Notes: a model not told the origin generated them from the letters alone. A stretch of 14,767 bases of DNA from Novosphingobium sp. (GCA_030830245.1 JAURNJ010000199.1:1-14767), one strand, 5' to 3'. Positions 1 through 8,556 are shown, numbered from the stretch's first letter. Numbers and translations: made by a program.

Positions 1-792
1 GAACTGGGCCTGTTCGGCCTCGGCTTGTCTGAAGACCAGGGCGGGCTAGGCCTTGGCCTGCCGGAAGAGGCGCTGGTCGCCCGCGCGCTCGGCCGCCATC
101 TCGTTTCGCCCTCCGTGCTGGCGCAGCTGTGTGCGCCGCATCTCGCGACCGAAGAGTCCGTGCGTGACGCATTGATCGCTGGCGAGGCGCGTGCGGCATT
201 CGGCATAGCCGAAGGTTACGTGCTCGATGGCGCCGATGCGCAGTGGGTGGTGGTGTTCGGTCCGGGTGGCGCTTTGCTGCGGGCGCGGGGCGACCTGACG
301 CTTGCCAGCACCGATGGCGGCCTCGACCATACCTTGCTGTTCGAGCGCATCGAAGGGGGCGCAGGAAATGCGCAGCCTGCGCTGCGGATCGAGGTGCTGG
401 TCGCCGCCTATCTTGTCGGCATTGCCCAAGCCACGACGGACATGGCAGTCGAATATGCCAAGACTCGCGAGCAGTTTGGACAGCCCATCGGCGCGTTCCA
501 GGCAATCAAGCACTCGTGCGCCGACATGGTGACGCGGGCTTCGGCTGCCGATACGCAGACATTGTTCGCCGCGACGGTGTTCGGTGCGGGCATGGACGAC
601 GCGGTGGAAGCTGCTGCCGCTCGTATGCTTGCCAAGCGGGCCGCTCTGGATAACGCCAAGGCCAATATTCAGACCCACGGCGGCATGGGCTTTACCGCCG
701 AGTGCGACGCGCACTTGTTCCTGAAGCGCGCAATGGTGATGGACATGCTGGGCAGCGATGCGAGGGCGAGAAGGGCTGCGCTGACGGCCTAG
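1..792 (+). CDS. Acyl-CoA dehydrogenase, C-terminal part (5' end outside window), probable non-catalytic or partner subunit
   Basis: The reading frame is open from base 1, so the gene begins upstream; 263 residues are visible before TAG at 790-792. The TTG at 25 is internal and not a credible start, because the preceding codons ([15 protein letters not shown]) already belong to the N-terminal domain signature of the family. The C-terminal helical domain shows the [16 protein letters not shown] and [10 protein letters not shown] signatures of acyl-CoA dehydrogenases, FAD enzymes that introduce an alpha,beta double bond into acyl-CoAs. Where most members carry a YEGT-type motif with the catalytic Glu, this one reads [16 protein letters not shown], so the usual base is absent. 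In known heteromeric ACADs (for example of steroid side-chain degradation) one subunit has this trait, so a partner subunit encoded upstream is plausible. The stop overlaps that of the convergent gene in a shared CTAG. Confidence 0.93.
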   Translation, partial: ELGLFGLGLSEDQGGLGLGLPEEALVARALGRHLVSPSVLAQLCAPHLATEESVRDALIAGEARAAFGIAEGYVLDGADAQWVVVFGPGGALLRARGDLTLASTDGGLDHTLLFERIEGGAGNAQPALRIEVLVAAYLVGIAQATTDMAVEYAKTREQFGQPIGAFQAIKHSCADMVTRASAADTQTLFAATVFGAGMDDAVEAAAARMLAKRAALDNAKANIQTHGGMGFTAECDAHLFLKRAMVMDMLGSDARARRAALTA

Positions 793-2432
793 TTCCGCGC
801 CGAAACCAGTCCGCGTCCGATGACATGCGCCTGGATTTCCGCCGCGCCCTCGAAGATGTTGAGGATGCGCGCGTCGCACAGCACTCGGCTGGCCTGGTAT
901 TCCAGTGCATAGCCATTGCCGCCGTGGATCTGCACGTTGTTGTCGGCGTTCGACCACGCCACCCGTGCGCCGATCAGCTTGGCCATGCCAGCCTCGATGT
1001 CGCAGCGCTTGCCGCTGTCCTTGGTCCGCGCGGCGGAATAGGTCAGCTCTCGCGCCATGACGAGCTCGCAAACCATCATCGCCAGCTTGTCGGCAACGCG
1101 CGGGAAACGGATCAGCGGTTCGCCGAATTGCTTACGATCGAGCGCATAGCGCAGGGCAAGATCATAGGCGTTCCAGCCAACGCCCACGGCGCGGGCGGCG
1201 GTCTGGATGCGGGCGCCTTCGAATGTCTGCATGAGCTGGACGAAGCCCTTGCCTTCCGCTCCGCCCAGCAGACCGTCTTCTGCCACTGCGAAGCCGTCGA
1301 ACGACAGGGCATATTCCTTCATGCCGCGATAGCCGAGCACCTCGATCTCGCTGCCGTCGAGGCCCTGATCGGGGAAGGGATTGTCCTCGCTCCCGCGCGT
1401 CTTGCTGGCGAGCAGCATGGAAAGGCCGCGATGGCCGGGTGTATCCGGATCGGTGCGGCACAGCGCGGTCATCAGGTCGGTGCGCGCGGCATGGGTGATC
1501 CAGTTCTTTGCGCCCTGGATGACGAACGAGCCGTCACCTTGCCTGATCGCGCGGGTGCGAACGGACGCAAGGTCGGAGCCAGTGTCGGGTTCGGTGAACA
1601 CGGCGGTGGGCAGCACCGAACCATCGGCGAGTGCGGGCAACCACTTGCGCTTCTGTTCCTCTGTGCCGTTCTCGCCGATCAGTTCGCCGGCGATTTCCGA
1701 GCGTGTGCCCAGCGATCCGGCGCAGATCCAGCCGCGCGACAGCTCTTCGGAGACGAGCACCATGGCAAGCTTGCCCATGCCAAGTCCACCGTACTCTTCC
1801 TTGATGCAGACGCCGAACACGCCGAGTTCGGCCATTTCGGCAACCACATCATCGGGGATCAGGTCGTCTGCCAAGTGCCATGCGTGGGCATTTGGCGCGA
1901 TCCGGTCTGCCGCGAAGCCGCGGAACTGGTCGCGGATCAGGTCGAGCGTTTCGTCGTCGAGCGATTCGTCGGGCACCTGGCCTTGCGCCAGCAGTTCGGC
2001 CAGCGCCGCGCGGGTTTCGGCGGTGTTACCTTCTGACAGGAACTGCGCTGCGGCGGGATTGGCGGCGAGGGTTGAGGCGGCATCTGTCAGGCCGAGCTCG
2101 CCGGGGCGCACCATTTCGTTCTGGCTCATCGGCACGCCGCCAAGAAGCTGCGCGAGATATTCGCCGAAGCCGATCCGCAAGACCAGTTCCTCGATTGCGC
2201 CATGGCGGCCAGCCGCCTTTCCTCGCGCTGCCCACTCCGCGGTCGCGGCAAGTGCTTCCGCCGTGGTCGCGATCCAGGCAAATCCGTGGACGAGACGCTG
2301 TTCCTTGTCGGCCAGCGAGGCGTCGATCTTGCCTTCGGGCGCAATTGCCTGTGCCGTGCGGGCCTGCGCGGCGCTGGCAAAGGCGCGGGCTGCTTCAGCT
2401 GCGCCAGAGGCAAGAGTTGTCCAGTCGGTCAT
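789..2432 (-). CDS. Acyl-CoA dehydrogenase with N-terminal extension, (2S)-methylsuccinyl-CoA dehydrogenase-like
   Basis: A 547-residue FAD-dependent acyl-CoA dehydrogenase. Residues 1-150 form an Ala-rich helical extension found in methylsuccinyl-CoA dehydrogenase (Mcd) and relatives; the ACAD core follows, with EEYGGLGMG (212-220), [13 protein letters not shown] (240-252), [12 protein letters not shown] (279-290), [10 protein letters not shown] (431-440) and [11 protein letters not shown] (502-512). The predicted catalytic base is Glu528 in [10 protein letters not shown]. Mcd oxidises (2S)-methylsuccinyl-CoA to mesaconyl-CoA in the ethylmalonyl-CoA pathway; here the setting is a catabolic operon, so the substrate may be another branched or dicarboxylic acyl-CoA. 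The frame stays open to 2597, but ATG at 2432 (MTDWTTLAS) is chosen: it gives the family's usual length, follows a weak GAAAGCGAG ribosome site and leaves a 22-nt gap after the CoA-transferase instead of a 143-nt overlap. Last gene of the four-gene operon. Confidence 0.9.
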   Translation of the reverse strand: MTDWTTLASGAAEAARAFASAAQARTAQAIAPEGKIDASLADKEQRLVHGFAWIATTAEALAATAEWAARGKAAGRHGAIEELVLRIGFGEYLAQLLGGVPMSQNEMVRPGELGLTDAASTLAANPAAAQFLSEGNTAETRAALAELLAQGQVPDESLDDETLDLIRDQFRGFAADRIAPNAHAWHLADDLIPDDVVAEMAELGVFGVCIKEEYGGLGMGKLAMVLVSEELSRGWICAGSLGTRSEIAGELIGENGTEEQKRKWLPALADGSVLPTAVFTEPDTGSDLASVRTRAIRQGDGSFVIQGAKNWITHAARTDLMTALCRTDPDTPGHRGLSMLLASKTRGSEDNPFPDQGLDGSEIEVLGYRGMKEYALSFDGFAVAEDGLLGGAEGKGFVQLMQTFEGARIQTAARAVGVGWNAYDLALRYALDRKQFGEPLIRFPRVADKLAMMVCELVMARELTYSAARTKDSGKRCDIEAGMAKLIGARVAWSNADNNVQIHGGNGYALEYQASRVLCDARILNIFEGAAEIQAHVIGRGLVSARN

Positions 2433-2454
2433 AAGCTCGCTTTCAAATGTTTTT

Positions 2455-3657
2455 TCAGGCCACCAGGCCCTGATCATGGAGAGCGCTGATCTCGCCGCTC
2501 GGCAGGCCGAGCAGTTCCGCCAGCACCTCGTCGGTGTGCTGGCCGATGCTCGGGCTTGGCGCGGCGGGAAGCCGTTCGTCGGCGGGCAGGCGTGCAAAGG
2601 CGCCGGGGGTGGGATAGGTCATGCCGCCCGCGTGGGTGATATCCGAAAAGATCGGGTTCTCGCCGAACAGTCGCGGCTCGGTGGCAAGCGCTTCGTGCAG
2701 GGAGCGATAGACCGACCAGGTGCAGCCTGCCTCGTCGAACATCGGCCCCAGCTTTTCGAGCGGGAACATGGCGATGGCCCTCTCGAATACGGGATCGACC
2801 TTGGCGCGGTGGGTGAAGCGCGCGCCTTCATCCTTGGCGAGATTCAGGCTCAGTTCGCTTTCGAGCGCCGCCATCTCGCCTTCGATGCCGAGCGCGGTGA
2901 CGAGGCCGTTCCACTGCTTCGGCGTGATCGCCACCAGCATCACTCGCACCCCGTCAGCGCTGACGAAATCGCGCCCGAAGGCTCCGAACAGGTTGTTGCC
3001 GCTGCGGGGCCGGTCCGCGCCTGTGCTCAGAACCTCGGCCACATTGCCAAGGTTACCCATGGTCGCTGCGGCCAGGTCTGACAGCGAAAGCCGCACTTCG
3101 CGGCCCTTGCCGGACTTGGCCCGCTCGCGCTCGGCCGCGAGCAGCGCGAATGCGCCATAGCCGCCCGCCAGCAGGTCCCACGCGGGCAGGACATGGTTGA
3201 CCGGGCGTTCGTCTTCCGCAGGGCCAGTCATGTAGGGAACCCCGACCGAGGCGTTGATCGTGTAGTCCACTGCCGGGCTGCCATCGGCCCAGCCCATGAC
3301 GCGCAAAGCAATCAGGTCGGCGCGCAGGGCTGACAGCGCCTCGTAGGAGAGGAAGCCGTTGACCGGGAAATTGGTGACGAACAGGCCGTCGCCCGAAGTG
3401 GCGATCCGCTGCGCCAGTTCGCGCCCTTCAGGCTTGTCGAGATTGAGCGCGATCGAGCGTTTGCCCTTGTTCAATCCCTCCCAGTAGAGGCTCTGGCCTT
3501 TCTGGCCCAGCGGCCAGCGCTTGCTATCCGGCCCGCCGCCGATGGCATCGAAGCGGATGACCTGCGCCCCCATCTGCGCGAGGTAAAGCCCGCACGAAGG
3601 CCCGGCGATGAACGCCGCACCCTCGACCACGGTCATCCCGCTGAGGAGGTTGTACAC
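2455..3657 (-). CDS. CaiB/BaiF family (family III) CoA-transferase
   Basis: A 400-residue family III CoA-transferase, which moves CoA between carboxylic acids through an aspartyl intermediate; the family also contains racemases. The N-terminal Rossmann part is seen as [20 protein letters not shown] (4-23), followed by [20 protein letters not shown]. The likely catalytic Asp is Asp161 in [16 protein letters not shown]. The start is GTG at 3657, immediately after the TGA of the preceding dehydrogenase (TGAGTG on the minus strand). It is preferred over the internal ATG at codon 8 because the seven residues before it fit the family N-terminus and GAGGCGG just upstream can act as ribosome site. 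The stop-start abutment implies translational coupling. As partner of a methylsuccinyl-CoA dehydrogenase-like gene it may activate a branched or dicarboxylic acid by CoA transfer, but this is inference. Confidence 0.92.
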   Translation of the reverse strand: MYNLLSGMTVVEGAAFIAGPSCGLYLAQMGAQVIRFDAIGGGPDSKRWPLGQKGQSLYWEGLNKGKRSIALNLDKPEGRELAQRIATSGDGLFVTNFPVNGFLSYEALSALRADLIALRVMGWADGSPAVDYTINASVGVPYMTGPAEDERPVNHVLPAWDLLAGGYGAFALLAAERERAKSGKGREVRLSLSDLAAATMGNLGNVAEVLSTGADRPRSGNNLFGAFGRDFVSADGVRVMLVAITPKQWNGLVTALGIEGEMAALESELSLNLAKDEGARFTHRAKVDPVFERAIAMFPLEKLGPMFDEAGCTWSVYRSLHEALATEPRLFGENPIFSDITHAGGMTYPTPGAFARLPADERLPAAPSPSIGQHTDEVLAELLGLPSGEISALHDQGLVA

Positions 3658-5133
3658 TCAGTCCGCCTCATAGGCCGAGAGGCCCAGCAGCGCGCGGCGG
3701 CGCAGCCACAGCGAAGGGCGATAACGGTCCGATCCGGTGATTGCCTGAAGAGTCTGCATGATCGTGTGCAGCTTTCCTACGCCAAGCCAGTCCGCGATCT
3801 CTATCGGGCCTTTCGGGTAATTCTGTGCCAGCTTCATCGCGAGGTCGATGTCCTCGGGCTTGCCGACGCCGATCTGCGCCAGTTCGCAGCCGAGATTGGC
3901 GATCATGCCAAGCACGCGCTGGAGCACGAAGCCCGCAGAATCCTTGATCTGCTCGACCTTGAAGCCCTTGGAGCGGAGCCAGTCGGCCACTTGCGCGGCA
4001 TTGGCGCCGCCGCCCGGTGCCGACATGACGGTGAGGTGCATGTTGGTGCGCGCGGTGCAATCGATGGCGACCGTCGATTTCGGATCGAGGCCGAGGCGGG
4101 CGCAGGCAGTGGAGCAATCCTCGCCAACGGGCGCGATCAGCGTCACGTCATTGCCCTCAACCCAGCCAATGTCGGCGGCGAGCGCATCGAGATCCTTGCT
4201 GGCCTCGCCAATGCGCGGGCTGAAGCTTGGCGGATTGGCCGATGCGGCGGGCGTCTCGGTAATCGCGCCCGCGCCATCGGCATAGCTGTAGAAACCCTTG
4301 CCGGTCTTGCGGCCAAGATCGCCCGAATTGAACATCAGCGCGTGCAGCGTCGTCGACTTGAGGCGCGGATCGTGCTGGTAGCCTTCATAGATGAAAGTCG
4401 AGGCGGGATAATTGATGTCGATACCGGTGAGGTCCAGCAACTCGAACGGGCCCATGCGGAAGTTCATCGCGTCGCGCATGATCCGGTCCACCGTCGCCGG
4501 ATCGGTCACGCCTTCCTGCACCACCTGCAACGCTTCGAGCGTATAGGCGCGGCCCTGCAAGTTGACGAGGAAGCCGGGGCCGTCCTTCACGACGACTGGG
4601 TCCTTGCCGATCTGGTGCGAGAGCGCGACGGCGCGATCCGCCACCTGCTGGCTTGTGCCGGGGGCGACGACGACCTCGACCAGCCGCATCAGTGGCACGG
4701 GATTGAAGAAGTGCAGCCCGCAGATGCGATCCTTGGTCTTGCATCCCGCCGCGATCTCGGCGACCGAGAGAGACGAAGTGTTGCTGGCGATGATCGCATC
4801 GGGCGCGAGCACGCCTTCAAGCTCGGCAAACAGCTTCTGCTTGGGTTCGAGCCGTTCGATGATCGCCTCGATCACTGCTTCGCACTTCGCGAAATCGGCA
4901 ACGCCGGTTGCTAGGGTGAGCCGTGCCTTGGCGCTTTCGGTCGCACCCGCTTCCAGTTTGCCCTTGCTTTCCAGCTTCTCGATGAAGCCGAACATCTGCG
5001 CCGCGCTCTTTTCCAGTGCCTCGCGGTTCAGGTCGTAAAGCACGACGTTGAGGCCCGATTGCAGGCCGATCTGGGCGATACCCTGGCCCATCGGCCCCGC
5101 GCCGACGACGCCAAGCGTCTTCACGTCACTCAT
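3658..5133 (-). CDS. 3-hydroxyacyl-CoA dehydrogenase, two-domain PaaH-like
   Basis: A 491-residue NAD-dependent 3-hydroxyacyl-CoA dehydrogenase that oxidises the 3-hydroxy group of an acyl-CoA to a ketone. The Rossmann NAD-binding domain opens with VVGAGPMGQGIA (9-20). Catalytic residues by family analogy are Ser120 in SNTSS, His141 in GLHFFNPVPLMR, Asn144 and Glu153, plus Asn191 at the domain junction PGFLVN. A first C-terminal helical domain runs to about residue 283 (GRKTGKGFYSY) and a second copy lies near 395-480 (KDSAGFVLQR, GPIEIADWLG). The long form with a duplicated C-terminal domain is typical of PaaH-type enzymes rather than FadB fusions; no hydratase domain is attached. ATG at 5133 follows AGGGATTGATTCG. 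It starts 20 nt after the upstream ACAD and its stop abuts the CoA-transferase start. Confidence 0.94.
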   Translation of the reverse strand: MSDVKTLGVVGAGPMGQGIAQIGLQSGLNVVLYDLNREALEKSAAQMFGFIEKLESKGKLEAGATESAKARLTLATGVADFAKCEAVIEAIIERLEPKQKLFAELEGVLAPDAIIASNTSSLSVAEIAAGCKTKDRICGLHFFNPVPLMRLVEVVVAPGTSQQVADRAVALSHQIGKDPVVVKDGPGFLVNLQGRAYTLEALQVVQEGVTDPATVDRIMRDAMNFRMGPFELLDLTGIDINYPASTFIYEGYQHDPRLKSTTLHALMFNSGDLGRKTGKGFYSYADGAGAITETPAASANPPSFSPRIGEASKDLDALAADIGWVEGNDVTLIAPVGEDCSTACARLGLDPKSTVAIDCTARTNMHLTVMSAPGGGANAAQVADWLRSKGFKVEQIKDSAGFVLQRVLGMIANLGCELAQIGVGKPEDIDLAMKLAQNYPKGPIEIADWLGVGKLHTIMQTLQAITGSDRYRPSLWLRRRALLGLSAYEAD

Positions 5134-5153
5134 CGAATCAATCCCTGTTCCGT

Positions 5154-6305
5154 TCAGACCTTGAGGCCTGCGTCGCGCAGCAGCGCCTTGGCAATGATGG
5201 TTTGCTGGATCTGGCTGGTGCCTTCGTAGATCCGCATGAGGCGAACGTCGCGATAGAAGCGCTCCACCTTGTATTCGGCCATGTAGCCCGCGCCGCCGTG
5301 GATCTGCACGGCGCGGTCAGCCACCCGGCCAAGAGCCTCGGAAGCGAAATACTTGGTCGAGGCGACATCGGCGGAGACGTTCTCGCCTGCGTCATAGCGG
5401 CGCGCGACGTCCTGCGTCATCAGCCAGGTCGCGTAGGCATCGGTGCGGCTGTCGGCCAGCATCCCCTGCACGAGCTGGAACGCGCCGATCGGCTGGCCGA
5501 ATTGCTTGCGATCCACCGCATACTGGACGCTTTCCTTCACCAGACGGTCGCACATTCCCGCTGAGAGTGCGGCAAGGTGGATGCGGCCCCGGTCAAGCAC
5601 CTTCATCGCGGTCTTGAAGCCCCGCTCGGGCACACCGCCGATGATGTTGGTCGCAGGAACGATCACGTCGTCGAAGATGACGTCGCAGGTCATCGTGCCC
5701 TTCTGGCCCATCTTCTTGTCGAGCTTGCCGAAGCTGATTCCCGGCGTATCGGCGGGAACGATGAAGGCAGTGACACCGGCGCTGCCCTTCACGTCGGGCT
5801 GGGTGCGCGCCATTAGCGTGAACATGCCCGCGCGCGGCGCATTGGTGATGTATCGCTTGGTGCCGTTGACGCGGTAGTTGTCGCCTTCGCGGATCGCGAG
5901 AGTCTTGACCGAGCCGGCGTCCGAACCGGCATCAGGTTCGGTCAGCGCGAAGCTGGCGATCATCCCTTCGGCGAGCTTGGGAAGCCACTCTCGCTTCTGC
6001 TCCTCGGTGCCGTCCATGACAATGCCTTGGCTGCCGATGCCGACGGTGGTGCCGAACACCGAACGATAGGCAAAGCTGGCGCGGCCCATCTCGTAGATGA
6101 CCTGGATTTCCTCGGACGAAGTGAGGCCAAGGCCGCCGTATTCCTCGGGCACGGTCAGGCCAAACAGGCCGAGATCCCTCATCTCCTCGATGATTTCGGC
6201 AGGAACCGCGTCCTCCTCTTCAACCCGGTCCTCGTTGGGAATGAGGCGTTCGTCGACAAAGCGGCGCACGGTCTCGCGCAGCAGGGAAAAGGTTTCCTGA
6301 TCCAA
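5154..6305 (-). CDS. Acyl-CoA dehydrogenase, first gene of minus-strand operon
   Basis: A 383-residue, standard-length FAD acyl-CoA dehydrogenase. Family signatures in order: EEYGGLGLTS (54-63), FALTEPDAGSDAGS (119-132), RYITNAPRAG (151-160), the CoA/FAD-contacting [13 protein letters not shown], and IHGGAGYMAEY. The catalytic base is expected at Glu361 in RIYEGTSQIQ, so this enzyme should be active, unlike the one at the left edge. The start is TTG at 6305 (revcomp of CAA 6303-6305), supported by a consensus GGAG seven bases upstream (6316-6313); no better in-frame ATG fits the family N-terminus. It heads the operon ACAD - HAD - CoA-transferase - Mcd-like ACAD and diverges from the CoA-transferase at 6435. 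The substrate is unknown; the general short/branched-chain ACAD look cannot settle chain length. Confidence 0.94.
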   Translation of the reverse strand: MDQETFSLLRETVRRFVDERLIPNEDRVEEEDAVPAEIIEEMRDLGLFGLTVPEEYGGLGLTSSEEIQVIYEMGRASFAYRSVFGTTVGIGSQGIVMDGTEEQKREWLPKLAEGMIASFALTEPDAGSDAGSVKTLAIREGDNYRVNGTKRYITNAPRAGMFTLMARTQPDVKGSAGVTAFIVPADTPGISFGKLDKKMGQKGTMTCDVIFDDVIVPATNIIGGVPERGFKTAMKVLDRGRIHLAALSAGMCDRLVKESVQYAVDRKQFGQPIGAFQLVQGMLADSRTDAYATWLMTQDVARRYDAGENVSADVASTKYFASEALGRVADRAVQIHGGAGYMAEYKVERFYRDVRLMRIYEGTSQIQQTIIAKALLRDAGLKV

Positions 6306-6434
6306 AGGTGATCTCCGATAGGCGGCCTTCGCGCGATGGCGATGTAAGGGCCGGAATGGGGGCCGCTATTGCGAGAATCGCATCGATATGCAAGGCCCGC
6401 CGTCCTTCGGGGCATGCTCGGATAGGGGAACGAA
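6306..6434. promoter_or_regulatory. Divergent intergenic region between the ACAD operon and the CoA-transferase
   Basis: This 129-bp gap must carry the control elements for both directions. On the minus strand a weak promoter-like pair TTGCAT (6393-6388) and AATAGC (6370-6365) is separated by 17 bases; only the -35 is reasonable. Lying over this pair is a dyad of TTGCG (6369-6373) and TGCAA (6389-6393) spaced by 15 bases, the same arrangement as at the regulator promoter. A nested perfect repeat TGCGA-GAA-TCGCA sits at 6370-6382. The SD for the TTG-started ACAD (GGAG) is at 6313-6316, and that for the CoA-transferase (AGGGGA) at about 6424-6429. No convincing plus-strand promoter was found. 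Confidence 0.5.
6369..6393. promoter_or_regulatory. Candidate operator dyad TTGCG-N15-TGCAA upstream of the ACAD operon
   Basis: The half-sites TTGCG and TGCAA form an inverted repeat with one mismatch and a 15-base spacer. The same half-sites and spacing occur at 8557-8581 in front of the GntR-type regulator gene. In both places the TTGCA half falls on the putative -35 and the other half runs into the -10. A regulator dimer bound here could block RNA polymerase. The link to this regulator is inference. Confidence 0.35.
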
Positions 6435-7616
6435 ATGGCGACGTTGGACGGGATCAGGGTTCTCGATTTCGGACGCTACGTGTCCGGGCCCTATTGTGCG
6501 ACGCTGCTCGCCGATTTCGGTGCCGACGTGATCCGCATCGAGCGGCCCGGCGGCGGCGAGGATCGCTTCATCGGTCCGGTGGCAGAAAGTGGCGATGGTG
6601 CGGGGTTCCTGCAACTGGCGCGAAACAAGCGCTGCATGACCTTCAACCCGCGCGCCGAGGGGGCTGGCGAGGTGCTGCGCCGTCTTGTCGCCAGCGCCGA
6701 TGTGGTGGTTGCCAACGTGCCGGCAAACGCCTTGAAACGCATGGGGCTGGACTATGCATCGCTTGCCGCGATCAAGCCCGGCATAGTCCTCGCTAATATC
6801 TCCTCGTTCGGCACGCGCGGCCCTTGGGCGAGCCGCCCTGGCTTCGATTCCGTCGGCCAGGCGATGAGCGGTTCGCAATATCTCACCGGCACGGGGGAAG
6901 TGCCGTTTCGCTCGCCGATGACATGGGTCGATCATTCGACCGGGTTGTTCGCGGCCTATGGCGTGATGCTGGCGCTGTTCGAGCGCGAGAAGACGGGCAA
7001 GGGGCAGGAAGTGGACTGCAACCTGCTCGGCACCGCGCTGGCCTTTGCCTCGACCGCCATGATCGAGGAGGCGATGACCGGGATCGGTCGCAAGGCCATC
7101 GGCAACCGTTCGTTCCTCAACGGTCCGACCGATTCGTTTCGCACCAAGGACGGTTGGATCGTGACCCAGATCGTCGGCAATCCGATCTTCGCGCGCTGGG
7201 CCGAACTGATGGGCAAGCCCGAATGGGCAAGCGATCCGCGCTTCGGCAGCGACGAGGCGCGCGCGGAGCAGGGCGAGTTTCTGTCCTCTGTCATGCAGGA
7301 ATGGTGCAACACGCGCACCTCGCAGCAGGCGCTGGAGGAACTGGCCGCTGCGCATCTTCCGGCAGGCCCCGTCCTATCGCCAAAGGAAGTGCGCAATCAC
7401 GAGCAGGTCGAAGGGCTCGGGCTGGTGCAGCCGACCTTTGTTCCGGCAATCGGCAAGCTCGCGCCGCTGACGCGCGCACCGGTCGAGCTTGGGGGGAAGC
7501 CTGCCGAGATCCGCACGCCGCCCGCCGCGATCGGCGCGCATAATGCCGAAATCCTGGGCGAATTGGGCTACAGCGCCGACGAGATTGCCGGGCTGGAAGC
7601 GGCCGGGGTCGTCTGA
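6435..7616 (+). CDS. CaiB/BaiF family (family III) CoA-transferase, second copy
   Basis: A 393-residue family III CoA-transferase distinct from the one at 2455-3657. The N-terminus MATLDGIRVLDFGRYVSGPY and the following TLLADFGADVIRIERPGGGE are classic for the family. The likely catalytic Asp is Asp166 in MTWVDHSTGLFAAYG, followed by the FEREKTGKGQEVDCNLLG segment. ATG at 6435 follows a clear AGGGGAACGAA ribosome site. The C-terminal part carries the usual HNAEILGELGYSADEIAGL end. It sits alone on the plus strand, diverging from the ACAD operon and converging on the SDR with four bases between stops. Two different transferases in one cluster suggest two activation steps, or one transferase and one racemase or hydrolase-like member, acting on different acids. 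Confidence 0.93.
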   Translation: MATLDGIRVLDFGRYVSGPYCATLLADFGADVIRIERPGGGEDRFIGPVAESGDGAGFLQLARNKRCMTFNPRAEGAGEVLRRLVASADVVVANVPANALKRMGLDYASLAAIKPGIVLANISSFGTRGPWASRPGFDSVGQAMSGSQYLTGTGEVPFRSPMTWVDHSTGLFAAYGVMLALFEREKTGKGQEVDCNLLGTALAFASTAMIEEAMTGIGRKAIGNRSFLNGPTDSFRTKDGWIVTQIVGNPIFARWAELMGKPEWASDPRFGSDEARAEQGEFLSSVMQEWCNTRTSQQALEELAAAHLPAGPVLSPKEVRNHEQVEGLGLVQPTFVPAIGKLAPLTRAPVELGGKPAEIRTPPAAIGAHNAEILGELGYSADEIAGLEAAGVV

Positions 7617-7620
7617 ACTT

Positions 7621-8472
7621 TCAGTGTTTTCCCGGTGGCGGCAGATCGTCATCGCGCAGGAACATGCCGACCCGCAGCGGCACGCTGGGATCGACGCGAT
7701 ACTTCGTGAAATCGGTCACCCCGGTCTCGGCCAGCAACGTATCGTCGATGAAGAAGTTGCCGGTGCATGTCCGTGACGGGCGGGTGAGGATTTCATAGGC
7801 AGCATCGGCCATGATCTCGGGCGTGCGGCAGTGCTTCAGCTGGTCCGCATCGGCAGCGGCGAACTCGATCGCGGCGGTGGCGATGCCGTAACGGGGCCAC
7901 AGCGAGTTGAAAGCGATGCCTTCGGCGCGAAACTCCTCAGCCATGCCCAGCACGGTCATCGACATGGCATATTTGCTCATCGTGTAGGCGACGTGCGGCG
8001 CGAACCATGCGGGATCGAGGTTGATCGGCGGTGACATGGTCAGGACATGGGGATTATCGGCCTTGCGCAGATAAGGCACCGCCGCCTTCGAGACGAAGAA
8101 GGTTCCGCGCGCATTGATGTCGTGCATCAAGTCGTAGCGTTTGGCTTCGGTCGCTTCGGTGAGCGTTTTGCTGATGGCCGACGCATTGTTGATGAGAATG
8201 TCGATTCCGTCAAAGCGCTCGGCTGCCTGCGCCATGGCCGCTTCGACCGCTGTTTCGTCGCGAATGTCGAGCACCAGCGGCAGCGCCTTGCCGCCCGCAG
8301 CCTCGATCTCCTCGGCGGCGGAATAGATCGTGCCGGGCAGATGGGCGTGGGGCTCGGCGGTCTTGGCTGCAACGATAAGGTTTGCGCCGTCGCGCGATGC
8401 GCGCAAGGCAATCGCCAGGCCGATGCCGCGACTGCCGCCGCTGATGAAGATGGTCTTGCCCGCAAGGCTCAT
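7621..8472 (-). CDS. Short-chain dehydrogenase/reductase, HSDL2-like
   Basis: A 283-residue NAD(P)-dependent SDR. It has SGGSRGIG (11-18) for cofactor binding, INNASAIS (94-101), Asn120, Ser147 in LTMSPP, and the catalytic Tyr163 and Lys167 in AYTMSKYAMS. Segments such as AAKTAEPHAHLPGTIYSAAE, NLDPAWFAPHVAYTMSKY and TGNFFIDDTLL closely recall the dehydrogenase half of animal HSDL2, without its SCP2 lipid-binding domain. Members probably oxidise or reduce hydroxy or keto groups on lipids or acyl-CoAs, but the substrate is not established. ATG at 8472 has a consensus AAAGGAG seven bases upstream. It diverges from the regulator gene, and a perfect inverted repeat lies 24 nt upstream of its start, so it is probably regulated with the cluster. 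Confidence 0.93.
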   Translation of the reverse strand: MSLAGKTIFISGGSRGIGLAIALRASRDGANLIVAAKTAEPHAHLPGTIYSAAEEIEAAGGKALPLVLDIRDETAVEAAMAQAAERFDGIDILINNASAISKTLTEATEAKRYDLMHDINARGTFFVSKAAVPYLRKADNPHVLTMSPPINLDPAWFAPHVAYTMSKYAMSMTVLGMAEEFRAEGIAFNSLWPRYGIATAAIEFAAADADQLKHCRTPEIMADAAYEILTRPSRTCTGNFFIDDTLLAETGVTDFTKYRVDPSVPLRVGMFLRDDDLPPPGKH

Positions 8473-8495
8473 GGGATGCTCCTTTAGACCTTGAT

Positions 8496-8522
8496 CGCCT
8501 CAGGTTGAATCAGCCTGAGGCG
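8496..8522. repeat. Perfect 9-bp inverted repeat with 9-bp loop upstream of the SDR gene
   Basis: CGCCTCAGG (8496-8504) and CCTGAGGCG (8514-8522) are exact reverse complements around TTGAATCAG. The repeat lies 24 bases upstream of the SDR start codon. It could be an operator for the adjacent regulator or a hairpin in the SDR mRNA leader. A TGAATCA element inside the loop (8506-8512) recurs directly after the right arm at 8523-8529. No run of T follows on either strand, so it is not a normal terminator. Confidence 0.7.
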
Positions 8523-8556
8523 TGAATCATGGTCTCGACATGTGCTTCTTGTTGCA

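Noticed and set aside
2433..2597. Upstream extension of the Mcd-like ACAD to 2597
   Set aside because: It would overlap the CoA-transferase by 143 bases and adds a Cys/Arg-rich segment unlike the family; ATG at 2432 fits length and spacing.
702..3081. Long plus-strand open frames of 444 and 566 codons opposite the Mcd-like ACAD and CoA-transferase genes
   Set aside because: They are antisense to genes with clear family motifs, have Ser/Arg/Ala-rich composition without any domain, and no ribosome site; they arise from high GC at third codon positions.
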